64,000 nucleotides of DNA from DATLZU01 sp035573855 (lineage in GTDB: Bacteria > Nitrospirota > Nitrospiria > Nitrospirales > Nitrospiraceae), in assembly GCA_035573855.1 (NCBI GenBank), contig DATLZU010000062.1, positions 77,512 through 141,511 on the forward strand, given 5' to 3'. This document shows positions 25,093-33,727 of the stretch, piece by piece (positions within the stretch are counted from its first letter, which is position 1; every line of letters starts with the position of its first letter). The notes under the pieces are model-generated. The model was not told the origin of the DNA. It was given only the letters and a program-made list of their open reading frames with translations, and did not search any database. The position numbers and the translations under genes are program-made.

Positions 25093-25611
25093 TCAGCTTT
25101 CTGGCGGGTCCAGCCCCAGCAGATTCGACAAGGCGGGCACGGTATAGGCTCCCTGCGTTTTGAGCCGGATGAACGCGATGCCGGCGGCTTGCAGTACCTG
25201 CTCAACCAATCGATCCCGGTCCCGCCGCTGCGGCGACGACAACGGCTCATCAAGCTTGACGACTTTTACTGCCATCCTCGTCCCCGGGTGAACCAACACA
25301 AAATCCAGCCGCTTAAGCGCGAGCTTGCCCAATATCGCGGAGCGGGTTTTTCGATCCTCGCTCGCGATCTCGACCAAAGACCACAGCGGCACTTGAGCGA
25401 AGACCAGAAACCGATCCTGGACCGCCAAGCGGATCAGGTTGTACAGGAATGCTTCCGCCTCGGTGAGGAGCGGCTGCGCTGTGAACGACACGCCCGGCGG
25501 AATGGTGAAGGCGGCGACCTGGACACGGCCGGTCCGACGGACAACCCAGACCAAAGCGAGCGCGATCACAGCGCCCACACCGATGAGAATAGCCTCCACG
25601 CGCGGGATCAT
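25093..25611 (-). CDS. Membrane-anchored DUF2726-like protein
   Basis: A 172-residue protein with an N-terminal transmembrane helix (AILIGVGAVIALALVWVV) and a soluble domain: PLLTEAEAFLYNLIRLAV, LDFVLVHPGTRMAVKVVKLDE and a C-terminal GIAFIRLKTQ segment. This resembles DUF2726, a nuclease-like fold of unknown role; the E-D-x-K pattern of a working nuclease is not clear. ATG 25611 overlaps the anmK stop by four bases (ATGA), so the two are co-translated. Confidence 0.72.
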   Translation of the reverse strand: MIPRVEAILIGVGAVIALALVWVVRRTGRVQVAAFTIPPGVSFTAQPLLTEAEAFLYNLIRLAVQDRFLVFAQVPLWSLVEIASEDRKTRSAILGKLALKRLDFVLVHPGTRMAVKVVKLDEPLSSPQRRDRDRLVEQVLQAAGIAFIRLKTQGAYTVPALSNLLGLDPPES

Positions 25612-26807
25612 CGTCGCGGAAATTTGCCCCAGCGTCGACACACGTCGATCATCCAGTGTGGGTTGGCTGGAACGATCGTGCCGAGCAGCACCGGATGGGT
25701 CGCGCCGGTGACGGCCGGAAGGTTGGCGCACTCGCCAGCCATCGTCTGATAGGCCAAAAGGGCGAAGGCGACCGCCTCAAACGCCCTGCTATCCCAACCC
25801 AGATCGTGAAACGTCTTCACCGGAATCGGATCGAACACCGACGTCAAATACCTCATCAGCGTTCGATTGCGCACGCCTCCGCCGCCAACGACGACCTCAT
25901 CCACCGCCCCGCGCAGCCACCGCCGCGCGTCGCCGACAGCTTGCGCGGTCCACATCGCGCAGGTGGCGAGCAAGTCGGCAGGCGAGAGTTGCCGCACCCG
26001 CTGCACGGTCAGGAGCCTGGCCACGACCGGCTCGCCGAACTCTTCGCGACCGGTCGACTTGGGCGGCCGTCGTTGGAGAAAAGGATGGGCCAGCAGTTCG
26101 TTCAGCAGCCGTCGGTCTACGCGGCCTCTGGCCGCAAGCCTCCCGCCATAGTCCATCATCGATCGTCCCCTGGTCAGCCGCTGAACGAGGCCGTCCAACA
26201 CCATATTGCCCGGGCCGGTGTCGAACGCACGGACCGCGTTCAGAGGCCCTCCCCGCGGGAGGTACGTGATGTTGCTGATCCCGCCGAGATTGACGATCAG
26301 TCGGGACCGGCGCGCATGTCGAAGCAGCACATAGTGGGCGTAGGGCGTCAGGGGGGCACCTTCGCCGCCGGCGGCCAGATCACGCGACCGAAAATCAGCG
26401 ACGGTCGTCACGCCGGTCCGTTCCGCGATGACGGCCGGAGCTGCGATTTGCAACGTGGACCGCACCTCGCCGATCCCGCGTTCCCAGACTCCTTTGGGCA
26501 GATGGTGAACGGTCTGGCCGTGGGATCCGATCAAGTGAACGTCGCCCGGTCGGAGGCCGGCTTGCCGGACGACACCGAGCGCCGCCTCAGCGAACAGCTC
26601 GCCCAGCAGAGCATTCAGATGGCAGATCTCCGCGACAGTGCCGGACGTCGACGCCTCCACGATCCGACGCTGCAGCAATGGCGGATAGGGATGCGGTCGA
26701 AAGGCGAGCGGCTTCACGCGCAGGGCGTGACCTCGGCCATGAATGCTGACCAGCGCGGCGTCCACTCCGTCGCCGGATGTGCCGGACATCAAGCCGATAA
26801 CGTTCAT
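25608..26807 (-). CDS. anmK: Anhydro-N-acetylmuramic acid kinase
   Basis: Phosphorylates and opens 1,6-anhydro-MurNAc released from peptidoglycan, giving MurNAc 6-phosphate for recycling. The 399-residue product is slightly longer than the usual 370, and shows MNVIGLMSGTSGDGVDAALV at the N-terminus (ATP-binding phosphate 1), the substrate region IGSHGQTVHHLP, VNLGGISNITYLP, FDTGPGNMVLD and VVVGGGGVRN. ATG 26807 is preceded by GAGGCTCGAGG. Divergent from znuA. Confidence 0.95.
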   Translation of the reverse strand: MNVIGLMSGTSGDGVDAALVSIHGRGHALRVKPLAFRPHPYPPLLQRRIVEASTSGTVAEICHLNALLGELFAEAALGVVRQAGLRPGDVHLIGSHGQTVHHLPKGVWERGIGEVRSTLQIAAPAVIAERTGVTTVADFRSRDLAAGGEGAPLTPYAHYVLLRHARRSRLIVNLGGISNITYLPRGGPLNAVRAFDTGPGNMVLDGLVQRLTRGRSMMDYGGRLAARGRVDRRLLNELLAHPFLQRRPPKSTGREEFGEPVVARLLTVQRVRQLSPADLLATCAMWTAQAVGDARRWLRGAVDEVVVGGGGVRNRTLMRYLTSVFDPIPVKTFHDLGWDSRAFEAVAFALLAYQTMAGECANLPAVTGATHPVLLGTIVPANPHWMIDVCRRWGKFPRR

Positions 26808-26992
26808 CCTCGAGCCTCGGCCACACGCCTCATCAATCGCGCACCATCCGGAATAGAGCGTGGGAGGAGTGATCGTCCAGGATCTTGCCTTCGGGTAATG
26901 ATTAGCGAATGACGATTGGCCGTTCGAGCGAACACGGGCGGTACGCTAATCGAAGTTGCCCCGCCGGTCAAGCGAGAGATCGCTCGTCTTCC

Positions 26993-27973
26993 ATGATCGC
27001 GTTGACTTTCGCGGTCCCCGGTGCTACGGTCCCGCCCATGTTTTTCCGGCCTGTTCCGCTTGCGGCGTGGACGATCGCGGCGTTCGGCGCCTATTTCTCC
27101 GGCGTGTTAACGCTCCCGGTCGCATTTGCCGCGGCGCCAGTCGATGTCGTCGTCACGATTCCGGTCCTCAAGGACCTGACCGAACACGTCGGCGGTCCCC
27201 ATGTGCGCGTGGTGTCGTTGTTGTCGGGCTACGAAAACGAACACACCTACTCCCCCAAGCCCAGCGATCTCATAGCGGTTCGCAAAGCCCAGATCCTGTT
27301 CGAGGTGGGATTGGGGTTGGAAGTCTGGGTCTCGTCGCTGGTGAAGAACGCGGGCAATCCGAACCTGTTGGTCGTGACCACGTCGCGGGGGATCGGGTTG
27401 ATCCGCGATCATCAGCCGCACGATGAAGCGGCGAAGACTGGACAGAACGCCTCTCCGGTTGGGAATCCCCACGTATGGCTGGACCCGGAAAACGCCTCGA
27501 TCATGCTGCGGCATGTGACCGAAGCCTTGAGCACGGTCGATCCGGAACATGCAGCCGAGTATCGGCAGAATCAGGCCACCTACTTGCGCAGGCTTGATGC
27601 GCTGCGGGCCGAACTATTGGAACGCCTTCGGCGCGTTCCTGACCGCCGGGTCGTGGTCCACCATCCGGCGTGGCCGTATTTTGCCAGACGGTTCGGTATT
27701 CAGGTCGTCGGCACGATCCTCAATCAGCCTGGAACCGAGCCCTCGGCCCACCATCTCCAGAGCCTCATTGACCAAATTAAGAAGGAGCGCATCAAGGTCA
27801 TCGTCTCGGAGGCGCAGTTGAATCCTAAGATTCCCGAGGTCCTGGCCAGGGAAACCGGGGCGCGTGTCGTCGTCTTGACAACTCTCCCCGGCGCCATCGC
27901 GGGCACGGAGACCTACCTCGACATGCTTCGTTATAATGTGCTCCAATTGGCCAGTGCGCTGGAGAGGCCATAG
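26993..27973 (+). CDS. znuA: Zinc/manganese ABC transporter substrate-binding protein (ZnuA-like)
   Basis: Periplasmic cluster A-I metal receptor that feeds the ZnuB/ZnuC importer. Metal-ligand regions are ENEHTYSPKPSD, NPHVWLDPENA, VVHHPAWPYF and the C-terminal Asp/Glu segment. The acidic/His-rich loop typical of proteobacterial ZnuA is short (HQPHDE), so Zn versus Mn cannot be decided. A signal peptide ends near FAAAPVDV. The start is uncertain: ATG 26993, or ATG 27038, which would put the signal peptide right at the N-terminus. Neither has a good ribosome-binding site. Confidence 0.88.
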   Translation: MIALTFAVPGATVPPMFFRPVPLAAWTIAAFGAYFSGVLTLPVAFAAAPVDVVVTIPVLKDLTEHVGGPHVRVVSLLSGYENEHTYSPKPSDLIAVRKAQILFEVGLGLEVWVSSLVKNAGNPNLLVVTTSRGIGLIRDHQPHDEAAKTGQNASPVGNPHVWLDPENASIMLRHVTEALSTVDPEHAAEYRQNQATYLRRLDALRAELLERLRRVPDRRVVVHHPAWPYFARRFGIQVVGTILNQPGTEPSAHHLQSLIDQIKKERIKVIVSEAQLNPKIPEVLARETGARVVVLTTLPGAIAGTETYLDMLRYNVLQLASALERP

Positions 27974-28061
27974 CGTAAGCGCACGGAGTGTCCCCGAGCG
28001 ACCGAGACCACAAGGGATCCGGGACATCGGATATGGTCTGACGCACAGGTCGTGTGACGTC

Positions 28062-28847
28062 GTGGGTACCGACCGCCTTATCATCCGCTTCGATCACGCC
28101 ACATTCGGGTTCCCCGGGGTGATCGCCCTCCAGGACATTTCTCTGGACATCGCGGAGGGCGAATTCGTCGGGGTGATCGGCCCGAATGGATCGGGAAAAA
28201 CCACGCTCTGCCGGGCCGTCTTGGGGCTCCTGCGTCCCCTGGAAGGCCGTCTGCAAATTTTCGATTGCGCCTGCGAGGAACTGCGTTGTCACCATCGGGC
28301 CCGCATCGGCTATCTCCCACAGAAGGGAATGATCGACCGGAACTTTCCGGTCACGGTGCTGGAAGCGGTGATGATGGGCCGGTATGGCGCGTTGGGGCTC
28401 TTCAAGCGACCCTCCCGACGAGACCGGGAAATCGCTCTGGAAGCCCTTGCGCACGTGGGGATGGAACAGCATCGCGACACGGCTCTGGGACACTTGTCTG
28501 GCGGGCAGCAACAACGGGTCTTCATCGCGCGGGCCCTGGCTCAACAGCCGAGGGTCCTCTTACTCGATGAGCCGACTACCGGGCTGGACATTACAACCCA
28601 ACACAACGTCGTGGAATTGGTGCAGCAGCTCCATCGGGAGCTCAGATTGACGGTTCTGCTCATCACGCATGACATTAACATGATCCGCTCGCGGGTGGAC
28701 CGGCTCGTGCTGCTCAAAACCCGTCTGTTCGCCGCTGGCCCGCCGCAGGATGTGCTGAAGCCGGACATCCTTCGCCAGGTGTACGGCAAAGACCTGGTCA
28801 TCACCGACCGCGATATGGTGATTGTCGAAGACTACCATCATCATTAG
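28062..28847 (+). CDS. znuC: Zinc/manganese ABC transporter ATP-binding protein (ZnuC-like)
   Basis: ATPase of the metal importer. The 261-residue product has Walker A GPNGSGKTT, the Q-loop near GYLPQKG, signature LSGGQQQRVFIARAL, Walker B LLLDEPTTGLD and the switch His in LLITHD. No ATG fits; GTG 28062 gives the expected N-terminus just before FDHATFGFPG. Its C-terminus ends in three histidines. Second gene of znuA-znuC-znuB. Confidence 0.93.
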   Translation: MGTDRLIIRFDHATFGFPGVIALQDISLDIAEGEFVGVIGPNGSGKTTLCRAVLGLLRPLEGRLQIFDCACEELRCHHRARIGYLPQKGMIDRNFPVTVLEAVMMGRYGALGLFKRPSRRDREIALEALAHVGMEQHRDTALGHLSGGQQQRVFIARALAQQPRVLLLDEPTTGLDITTQHNVVELVQQLHRELRLTVLLITHDINMIRSRVDRLVLLKTRLFAAGPPQDVLKPDILRQVYGKDLVITDRDMVIVEDYHHH

Positions 28848-28852
28848 CGATC

Positions 28853-28904
28853 AGCGGTCAGTCTTCAAAGAAAGCCGATAGTCGACGGCTGAGAACTGAC
28901 CGCT
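28853..28904. repeat. Nested palindrome between znuC and znuB
   Basis: AGCGGTCAGT (28853-28862) pairs exactly with ACTGACCGCT (28895-28904). Inside it AGCCG and CGGCT form a second stem around ATAGTCGA. The whole folds as one long interrupted hairpin and looks like a REP-type intergenic repeat rather than a terminator, since no T-run follows. Confidence 0.65.
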
Positions 28905-28913
28905 CACCGTCAT

Positions 28914-29750
28914 ATGCTCGAGATGCTCACCTATGACTTCATGCAACGTTCGCTGCTGGCGGCGGCGTTGGTGGGGGTGCTGTGCTCCGCCATCGGCGTG
29001 TTTGTCGTCTTGCGCGGGTTGGCCTTCGCCGGGGCGGGGACGGCGCACGCCGCCTTCGCCGGCGTGGCACTGGCCTATCTGAAGGGTTGGCCGCCGCTGG
29101 TGCTGGCAATCATGTTCGGCCTGGCGACAGTCTGGATCACCGGCCTTATCGAAGAAAAGGGCCGGATGAAGCTGGATGTCTCGATCGGAATCTTGTACAC
29201 AACCACGATGGCCCTGGCCATTTTGTTCATAGGCCTGATGAAGGCCTATAACCCAGAGGTTTATGGCTATCTCTTCGGCAGCGTGCTCTCCGTGACACCG
29301 GACGAGTTGCAGGTGATCTCGGGGCTAAGCCTGTTGGTACTGGGAACGATTTTCCTGTTTTCGAAGGAACTGTACTTTATCGCGTTCGACCAGGACATGG
29401 CGGAAGCCTCGGGGGTGCCAGCCAGGCGGATATTCTTTCTGTTGTTGACGCTGGTCGCGCTGACGGTGGTCGTGTCGCTCAAGACGGTCGGCGCCGTCCT
29501 GGTGTTCGCGATGATCCTCATTCCAGCATCGACCGCCTATCAGCTCACGCACAGCCTGACACATCTGACGCTCTACGCGGTCGTGATCGGCGTTCTGTCC
29601 GCAGTGGGTGGCGTTGTGCTGTCGTTCCTGTGGGATGTGCCGTCCGGACCGGCGATCGTGCTGTTGGCGACGGCGGTGTTTTTTCTGGCTGTCCTCTTTT
29701 CTCCCAAGCGGCTCCGCCGGGTCCACGCGGCATCGTCGTCGCGGCGGTGA
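28914..29750 (+). CDS. znuB: Zinc/manganese ABC transporter permease (ZnuB-like)
   Basis: Inner-membrane channel of the metal importer. The 278-residue product has about eight hydrophobic helices, the conserved start FMQRSLLAAALVGVLCSAIG, the GTAHAAFAGVALA segment and the coupling region GVPARRIFFLLLTLVALTVV followed by KTVGAVLVFAMILIPASTAY, all typical of the ABC-3 family. Separated from znuC by 66 bp that hold a nested palindrome. Confidence 0.93.
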   Translation: MLEMLTYDFMQRSLLAAALVGVLCSAIGVFVVLRGLAFAGAGTAHAAFAGVALAYLKGWPPLVLAIMFGLATVWITGLIEEKGRMKLDVSIGILYTTTMALAILFIGLMKAYNPEVYGYLFGSVLSVTPDELQVISGLSLLVLGTIFLFSKELYFIAFDQDMAEASGVPARRIFFLLLTLVALTVVVSLKTVGAVLVFAMILIPASTAYQLTHSLTHLTLYAVVIGVLSAVGGVVLSFLWDVPSGPAIVLLATAVFFLAVLFSPKRLRRVHAASSSRR

Positions 29751-29779
29751 CTGTGCCGTCGCAGGAAGAGGAGGTTGCC

Positions 29780-29808
29780 TTGATCCTCGACGCCCCCTCC
29801 GCTACAGT
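29780..29808 (+). promoter_or_regulatory. Candidate promoter of the outer-membrane protein gene
   Basis: TTGATC (29780-29785), 17-bp spacer, TACAGT (29803-29808); a second -10-like TACACT lies at 29815. The leader would be about 40 bases. Confidence 0.45.
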
Positions 29809-29854
29809 GCACGCTACACTGTCTTCCCGATTTCACTGAACCAGGAGAACGTAT

Positions 29855-30499
29855 ATGGGTGCAACACGGGCGGTTCAACGGTGGTGCGGGCTGTTCTGCC
29901 TCTGCGTCCTCGTCGGCGTCACCTCGCCTTTCGCGACCGAAGCGCAGGGGTCGTGGAAATGGACGGACGGTGGGACGGAGCCGGGAACGTTCATGTTCGG
30001 ATTCCGTGCGGGGTTTTCCGTGCTGACTCAAGAACTGAGGGCCAACACGGACACCGATGTGGGCTCGGTCGTCAACCTGCAAGGGATGTACAGCCTGAAC
30101 AAGTGGTTATTGGCCGGCCTGACCCTTGAGTGGGAACGACGCGCGGTGGATTTTGAAAGACCGTCGGGTGCCTTCGGCCATCTGGACACCGTCTCGGTCA
30201 TACCGACGGTCGAACTCCGGCCGACACGATATGGGCCGATCGCTCCGTATGTCTCGATGGGATTCGGCGTCAATGTCAATTCGTTTGGCGAAGACGTCGT
30301 CACCCGCGTGTCACCGAGCAATACGTTTGCATGGCGACTGGCTTGGGGCGGGGATTACTTTGTGACGTCAAAAATCGCACTCAACACCGAAATGGCTTAC
30401 AAACGGAACGACGGCCACGTGACCATCGATGGAAGACGGTCTGGCGATTGGAACGCTTCGTCCTTCAATTTCCTATTCGGAATCCGCGCCCTCTTCTGA
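29855..30499 (+). CDS. Outer-membrane beta-barrel protein
   Basis: A 214-residue protein with a signal peptide (cleavage likely after ATEAQ, about residue 31) and alternating amphipathic beta-strands: FMFGFRAGFSVLTQEL, WLLAGLTLEWERRAVDF, YGPIAPYVSMGFGVNVNSF, FLFGIRALF. The C-terminal Phe is the usual outer-membrane assembly signal. Small eight-stranded barrel of the OmpW/OprF-N type; ligand unknown. ATG 29855 follows CAGGAGAACG. Placed directly after the metal importer, though with its own promoter match. Confidence 0.8.
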   Translation: MGATRAVQRWCGLFCLCVLVGVTSPFATEAQGSWKWTDGGTEPGTFMFGFRAGFSVLTQELRANTDTDVGSVVNLQGMYSLNKWLLAGLTLEWERRAVDFERPSGAFGHLDTVSVIPTVELRPTRYGPIAPYVSMGFGVNVNSFGEDVVTRVSPSNTFAWRLAWGGDYFVTSKIALNTEMAYKRNDGHVTIDGRRSGDWNASSFNFLFGIRALF

Positions 30500-30558
30500 A
30501 GTATCGTGATCCTCAGCTCCGCATGCTCTACGGCGAGCCGCAGCCCTGCATGCGGCTG

Positions 30559-30984
30559 TTATTCCAATCTCGCGTGGCAGGTTCTGGCCCAAACCATGCC
30601 GGTCTGCTCTTTGGAGCTGAAACCCAGTTTTTCATAGAAGCTCTGTTTGTCCCGGGTGCACAGCCAGAACAGCTCGACGCGTTTAAGGTCCGGATGGTGC
30701 AAAATCCGTTGCATAATCTTGGTTCCGATGTCCTGCCCCTGATACTCTTTGTCCACGATGATGTCCCAGATCGAGGCGCGATACACGTAATCGGTCAGCA
30801 CGCGTCCGAACCCGACCAACCGCGGACCGTCCCAGGCCGACACGACGAGATCGGTGTGCGCCAGCATGATGCGGACGTCGTCGGCCGTCCGCCCGTTGGC
30901 CCAGGGAGCTTGCCGATAGAGGTTGACGAGCTGGTCGGGGTCGATATCTTTCCGGTCGGAAAACGTGATCAGAGGCTTGAGCAT
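30559..30984 (-). CDS. GNAT-family N-acetyltransferase
   Basis: A 141-residue acetyl-CoA-dependent acetyltransferase. The acetyl-CoA binding motif A is IIVDKEYQGQDIGTKIMQRI (a Q/R-x-x-G-x-G/A variant), preceded by VGFGRVLTDYVYRASIWDI and followed by FYEKLGFSS. The substrate cannot be told from sequence. ATG 30984 chosen; a TTG two codons earlier is possible. Confidence 0.85.
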   Translation of the reverse strand: MLKPLITFSDRKDIDPDQLVNLYRQAPWANGRTADDVRIMLAHTDLVVSAWDGPRLVGFGRVLTDYVYRASIWDIIVDKEYQGQDIGTKIMQRILHHPDLKRVELFWLCTRDKQSFYEKLGFSSKEQTGMVWARTCHARLE

Positions 30985-31058
30985 CGTCAACGGCTTGTAT
31001 TAGATTGTTGCCCGTTTCACGAGGTCGATTTCAGCAGATGTCCAAAGGGTCATGACGT

Positions 31059-31238
31059 ATGGGTACGCAGGTTCGTTCGTGTCCCAAGTGCTTTCGGCTC
31101 ATGTGGATTAAAGAAGAGCAGTTTGAATACCTCGACGAAAGAACCTTTCGGGTGAAATGCCCCCACTGCCAGCAGATGGTCCGCTTCACGTTCGTCACGC
31201 ACGGAGCGACAGCCTCCGGACCCAAAATGGGTCATTGA
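31059..31238 (+). CDS. Small zinc-ribbon protein (59 residues)
   Basis: An open frame from ATG 31059 to TGA 31236-31238, with AAAGGG ten bases upstream. It contains CPKC at residues 8-11 and CPHC at 36-39, a four-cysteine zinc ribbon with an acidic, aromatic spacer (MWIKEEQFEYLDE) that starts the pattern again at FRVKCPHC. Such mini-ribbons bind nucleic acids or act as protein adaptors. Isolated between a divergent GNAT gene and a convergent hypothetical gene. Function unknown. Confidence 0.7.
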   Translation: MGTQVRSCPKCFRLMWIKEEQFEYLDERTFRVKCPHCQQMVRFTFVTHGATASGPKMGH

Positions 31239-31249
31239 CCGCCGTCACG

Positions 31250-31276
31250 ATTCAGAATTCCAAAAGAATTCTGAAT
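31250..31276. terminator. Hairpin between convergent genes
   Basis: A perfect 11-bp stem, ATTCAGAATTC (31250-31260) with GAATTCTGAAT (31266-31276), and a CAAAA loop. It lies 11 bp after the zinc-ribbon stop and 46 bp from the end of the opposing gene. It is A/T-rich and has no T-run, so terminator function is plausible but not certain. Confidence 0.5.
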
Positions 31277-31322
31277 TAACGGTGCTCCGGAGTTCGTCAT
31301 TCCACATTTCGTCATGGCCCGT

Positions 31323-31745
31323 TCATAAGCCGCGTCCCGCTCCCTCCAGCTCAGGTTTGCCGCCCGGTAGAATCTTGTGCAATGCCGCCCGATATTCGCC
31401 CATCCGCTTCTCATCGCCAGGACTGGCCAGAATTTCCTTATCCCGCTGCATTTGCTCCAGATGATCCAGCACAGCCAGCAGGGGCTGGATCGAACTGAGC
31501 AATTTGCCCCCCTCAAAGGCTTCCAGTGATTCGATAAACAGATCGTTCAGCCGTTTGTAGATCGAGGTACCGCTTTGAGCGCGAAACCGATACACCGTTT
31601 TCTCGAAGGCCTCGATCGCTTCCTCCTTCGGTTTGATACCGCCGGGGACGACTGACATTGGCACGACCACGGGTAACTTGGCCGCATAGGCTTTGAGCTG
31701 GGAGACAAGGCTGCCGACCGTATCGAGGACATCGCTGGTTTCCAC
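31323..31745 (-). CDS. Hypothetical helical protein
   Basis: A 140-residue soluble protein that I do not recognise. Start GTG 31745 follows AAGGAGTGCCGCG. Predicted mostly helical: VLDTVGSLVSQLKAYAAKL, a PVVVPMSVVPGGIKPKEEAIEAF turn, then KRLNDLFIESLEAFEGGKLL and LLAVLDHLEQMQRDKEIL. No cysteine, signal peptide or metal motif. It ends 50 bp after rluD-like gene's start side of the same strand, so co-transcription downstream of that gene is possible. Confidence 0.65.
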   Translation of the reverse strand: METSDVLDTVGSLVSQLKAYAAKLPVVVPMSVVPGGIKPKEEAIEAFEKTVYRFRAQSGTSIYKRLNDLFIESLEAFEGGKLLSSIQPLLAVLDHLEQMQRDKEILASPGDEKRMGEYRAALHKILPGGKPELEGAGRGL

Positions 31746-31796
31746 CGCGGCACTCCTTGGGAGGCAGCAGTCTGATACGCTCGCTGCCGCAATCTG

Positions 31797-32798
31797 TCAA
31801 GTTTCCGTTGTCGGTCGCACATGCTGCGGCGATCGGGCGACCTGCCACAGCGCCTGCTGGACAGCCTCCATGTCGGGCGGCCATAGAACCGAGAATTCCT
31901 GATAAACGCCGGTCCCGGGATGGCTGAACCCCAACGTGCGCGCGTGCAACATCACACGCGGAATGGCCAAGTCGTCCGACAACATCCGGACCTTCCGCCC
32001 GCCGTAGGTCTGATCTCCCAGCACCGGATGGCCGATCGAGGCCAGATGGACCCGGATCTGGTGCGTACGGCCGGTACGGGGGACAAGGCTGAGGTGCGCG
32101 GCAATATGGCCGAATCGGTCAACCACGCGATACTCCGTGGCCGACGGCTTGGGCCGCGTGGTGCGGGATGAGAATTTCTTCCGCTCTTTCTCATCCCGCC
32201 CGATCGCCAGCTCGATGAGCCCGTGGGACTTCTTCGGAACGCCCCACACCAACGCCTCATAGACCCGTACGATCGTGTGATGTTTGAACTGCCCCGCCAG
32301 GCTGCGATGTGCCTGGTCGGTCTTGGCGATGACCATGACGCCGGAGGTCTCCTTGTCCAAGCGGTGCACAAGCCCTGGCCGCTCTTTCCCGCCGATCGTG
32401 GAGATCGAGCCGCCTTGGGTTTCGAAATGATGCAGCAACGCGTTGACGAGCGTACCGCTCCAGTGACCGGGTGCAGGATGAACGACTAACCCTGCCGGTT
32501 TATTGAGCACCAGAAGGTCGTCATCCTCATGAAGGATCGCAAGGGGAATGGGCTCTGGGTGCAAGGCCAGCGGTTCCGGACGAGGAATCTCCAGCGCGAT
32601 CGTGTCGCCGGGCTTGATTTTGTGGCTGGGCTTGACCACCCGGCCATTGATGCGGATGCGACCGTCTTCGATCAATCGCTGAAGAGCGGACCGAGAGAGA
32701 GCCGGGTCGCGGTTAGCGAGAAAGCGATCCAGGCGTTTCGGGGCTTCTCCGGCCGTGACGACGAGTTCGGTGGTTGTCAACGGGATCGCGGACGTCAT
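31797..32798 (-). CDS. rluD: RluA-family pseudouridine synthase (RluD type)
   Basis: Converts uridine to pseudouridine in RNA, in RluD at positions 1911, 1915 and 1917 of 23S rRNA. The 333-residue protein has an N-terminal S4 RNA-binding domain (RLDRFLANRDPALSRSALQR, residues about 20-80) and the catalytic domain with HRLDKETSG, whose Asp is the nucleophile, and RTGRTHQIRVHLASIGHP. ATG 32798 follows AGGTCGAGAAC. RluD rather than RluA/RluC is inferred from the S4 domain and length. Confidence 0.9.
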   Translation of the reverse strand: MTSAIPLTTTELVVTAGEAPKRLDRFLANRDPALSRSALQRLIEDGRIRINGRVVKPSHKIKPGDTIALEIPRPEPLALHPEPIPLAILHEDDDLLVLNKPAGLVVHPAPGHWSGTLVNALLHHFETQGGSISTIGGKERPGLVHRLDKETSGVMVIAKTDQAHRSLAGQFKHHTIVRVYEALVWGVPKKSHGLIELAIGRDEKERKKFSSRTTRPKPSATEYRVVDRFGHIAAHLSLVPRTGRTHQIRVHLASIGHPVLGDQTYGGRKVRMLSDDLAIPRVMLHARTLGFSHPGTGVYQEFSVLWPPDMEAVQQALWQVARSPQHVRPTTET

Positions 32799-33059
32799 GT
32801 TCTCGACCTGCGGCCGATCGGATCAGTATCCCACTTTGCCAGATAGACGGTTCGGATACAAGTTCCCAGAGCCGCTATGCCGGGCACCTTTTGCACTACC
32901 ACTCCTTCTCTCGAACAACACAAAGACAAGCCGACGGCACAATCCATTGCAAAGCGTTCAATCCGGGATTCGGTGGAATGACGCAAGAAGCAGGATACGA
33001 GAAGAGGAAAGAACAGAAGCCCTCAGAGGGGACGCAGATTCTCACTGGCACCGGAAGGC

Positions 33060-33671
33060 TTACCACGCTCGACCAAACCCTCGGAACCACCTTTTGATCA
33101 GGTCGTCAAACTCGGCCTGCAACCACTCCGTTCTCGCGCATGAGGGACACGGAACATCGGACCGCAGTCTCGCCGCTCCACAAAAGAAACACTCCGCCCA
33201 TACGGCCGGCCGAGACTGGACCAGGCACGCTCCCGGCCCGAGCCTTCGCAAAAAGTCCTCGAGCATCAATGTCTCGAAGAGGCTCCAGGGCGAATGCAAC
33301 TTCACTTCAGGATGACCGGAAGAGAAGCGTTCAGGGTATGGCGGTCGTGTGAGCGGTTCAGGCTCAGACCATGACACACGAGACCGTTGGCGAGGCATTC
33401 GGCCTATCACAGGGTTCAGTGTTTCAGGCCAGGTTGAGACCTGTTCCCGGCGGCGCCGAAGGTCGGCATCATATTTCCGGCGTTTGTCGGGATTGGAGAG
33501 GACTTCGTAAGCTTCCTGAATCTGCTGAAACTTCCTGGTTCCCTGATCGCCGACGTGGTCCGGATGGTGGCGCTTGGCCAAGCGACGGAACGCCTCCTGC
33601 ACCTCGTGCGGCTCAGCCGTACGAGACACCCCGAGGATCGCGTAGTAATCCTTCTCTTCCGAGGGATCCAT
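33060..33671 (-). CDS. J-domain protein with a C-terminal zinc ribbon
   Basis: A 203-residue DnaK co-chaperone-like protein. The J-domain occupies residues 8-70 (DYYAILGVSRTAEPHEVQ, HPD in KRHHPDHVGD, IQEAYEVLSNPDKRRKYD). A proline-rich middle replaces the Gly/Phe region and there is no DnaJ central zinc domain. The C-terminus has CFFCGAARLRSDVPCPSC, a four-cysteine ribbon. So it is not canonical DnaJ but a specialised J-protein. ATG 33671 follows GAGG. It sits 57 bp downstream of an hsp20 gene on the same strand, fitting a chaperone pair. Confidence 0.88.
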   Translation of the reverse strand: MDPSEEKDYYAILGVSRTAEPHEVQEAFRRLAKRHHPDHVGDQGTRKFQQIQEAYEVLSNPDKRRKYDADLRRRREQVSTWPETLNPVIGRMPRQRSRVSWSEPEPLTRPPYPERFSSGHPEVKLHSPWSLFETLMLEDFLRRLGPGACLVQSRPAVWAECFFCGAARLRSDVPCPSCARTEWLQAEFDDLIKRWFRGFGRAW

Positions 33672-33727
33672 CCGGATTGGCCTCGCTCGGACTCCGACGA
33701 TGATCAACGACCGGGCGTCGATCTTGG

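Noticed and set aside
25656..26912. A 418-codon open frame on the plus strand
   Set aside because: Antisense to anmK, which has clear motifs and a ribosome-binding site; low-complexity composition.
26808..26992. A Zur or Fur operator in the anmK-znuA gap
   Set aside because: Looked for A/T-rich palindromes; TAATGATTAGCGAATGA is only loosely repetitive and does not match a known box well.
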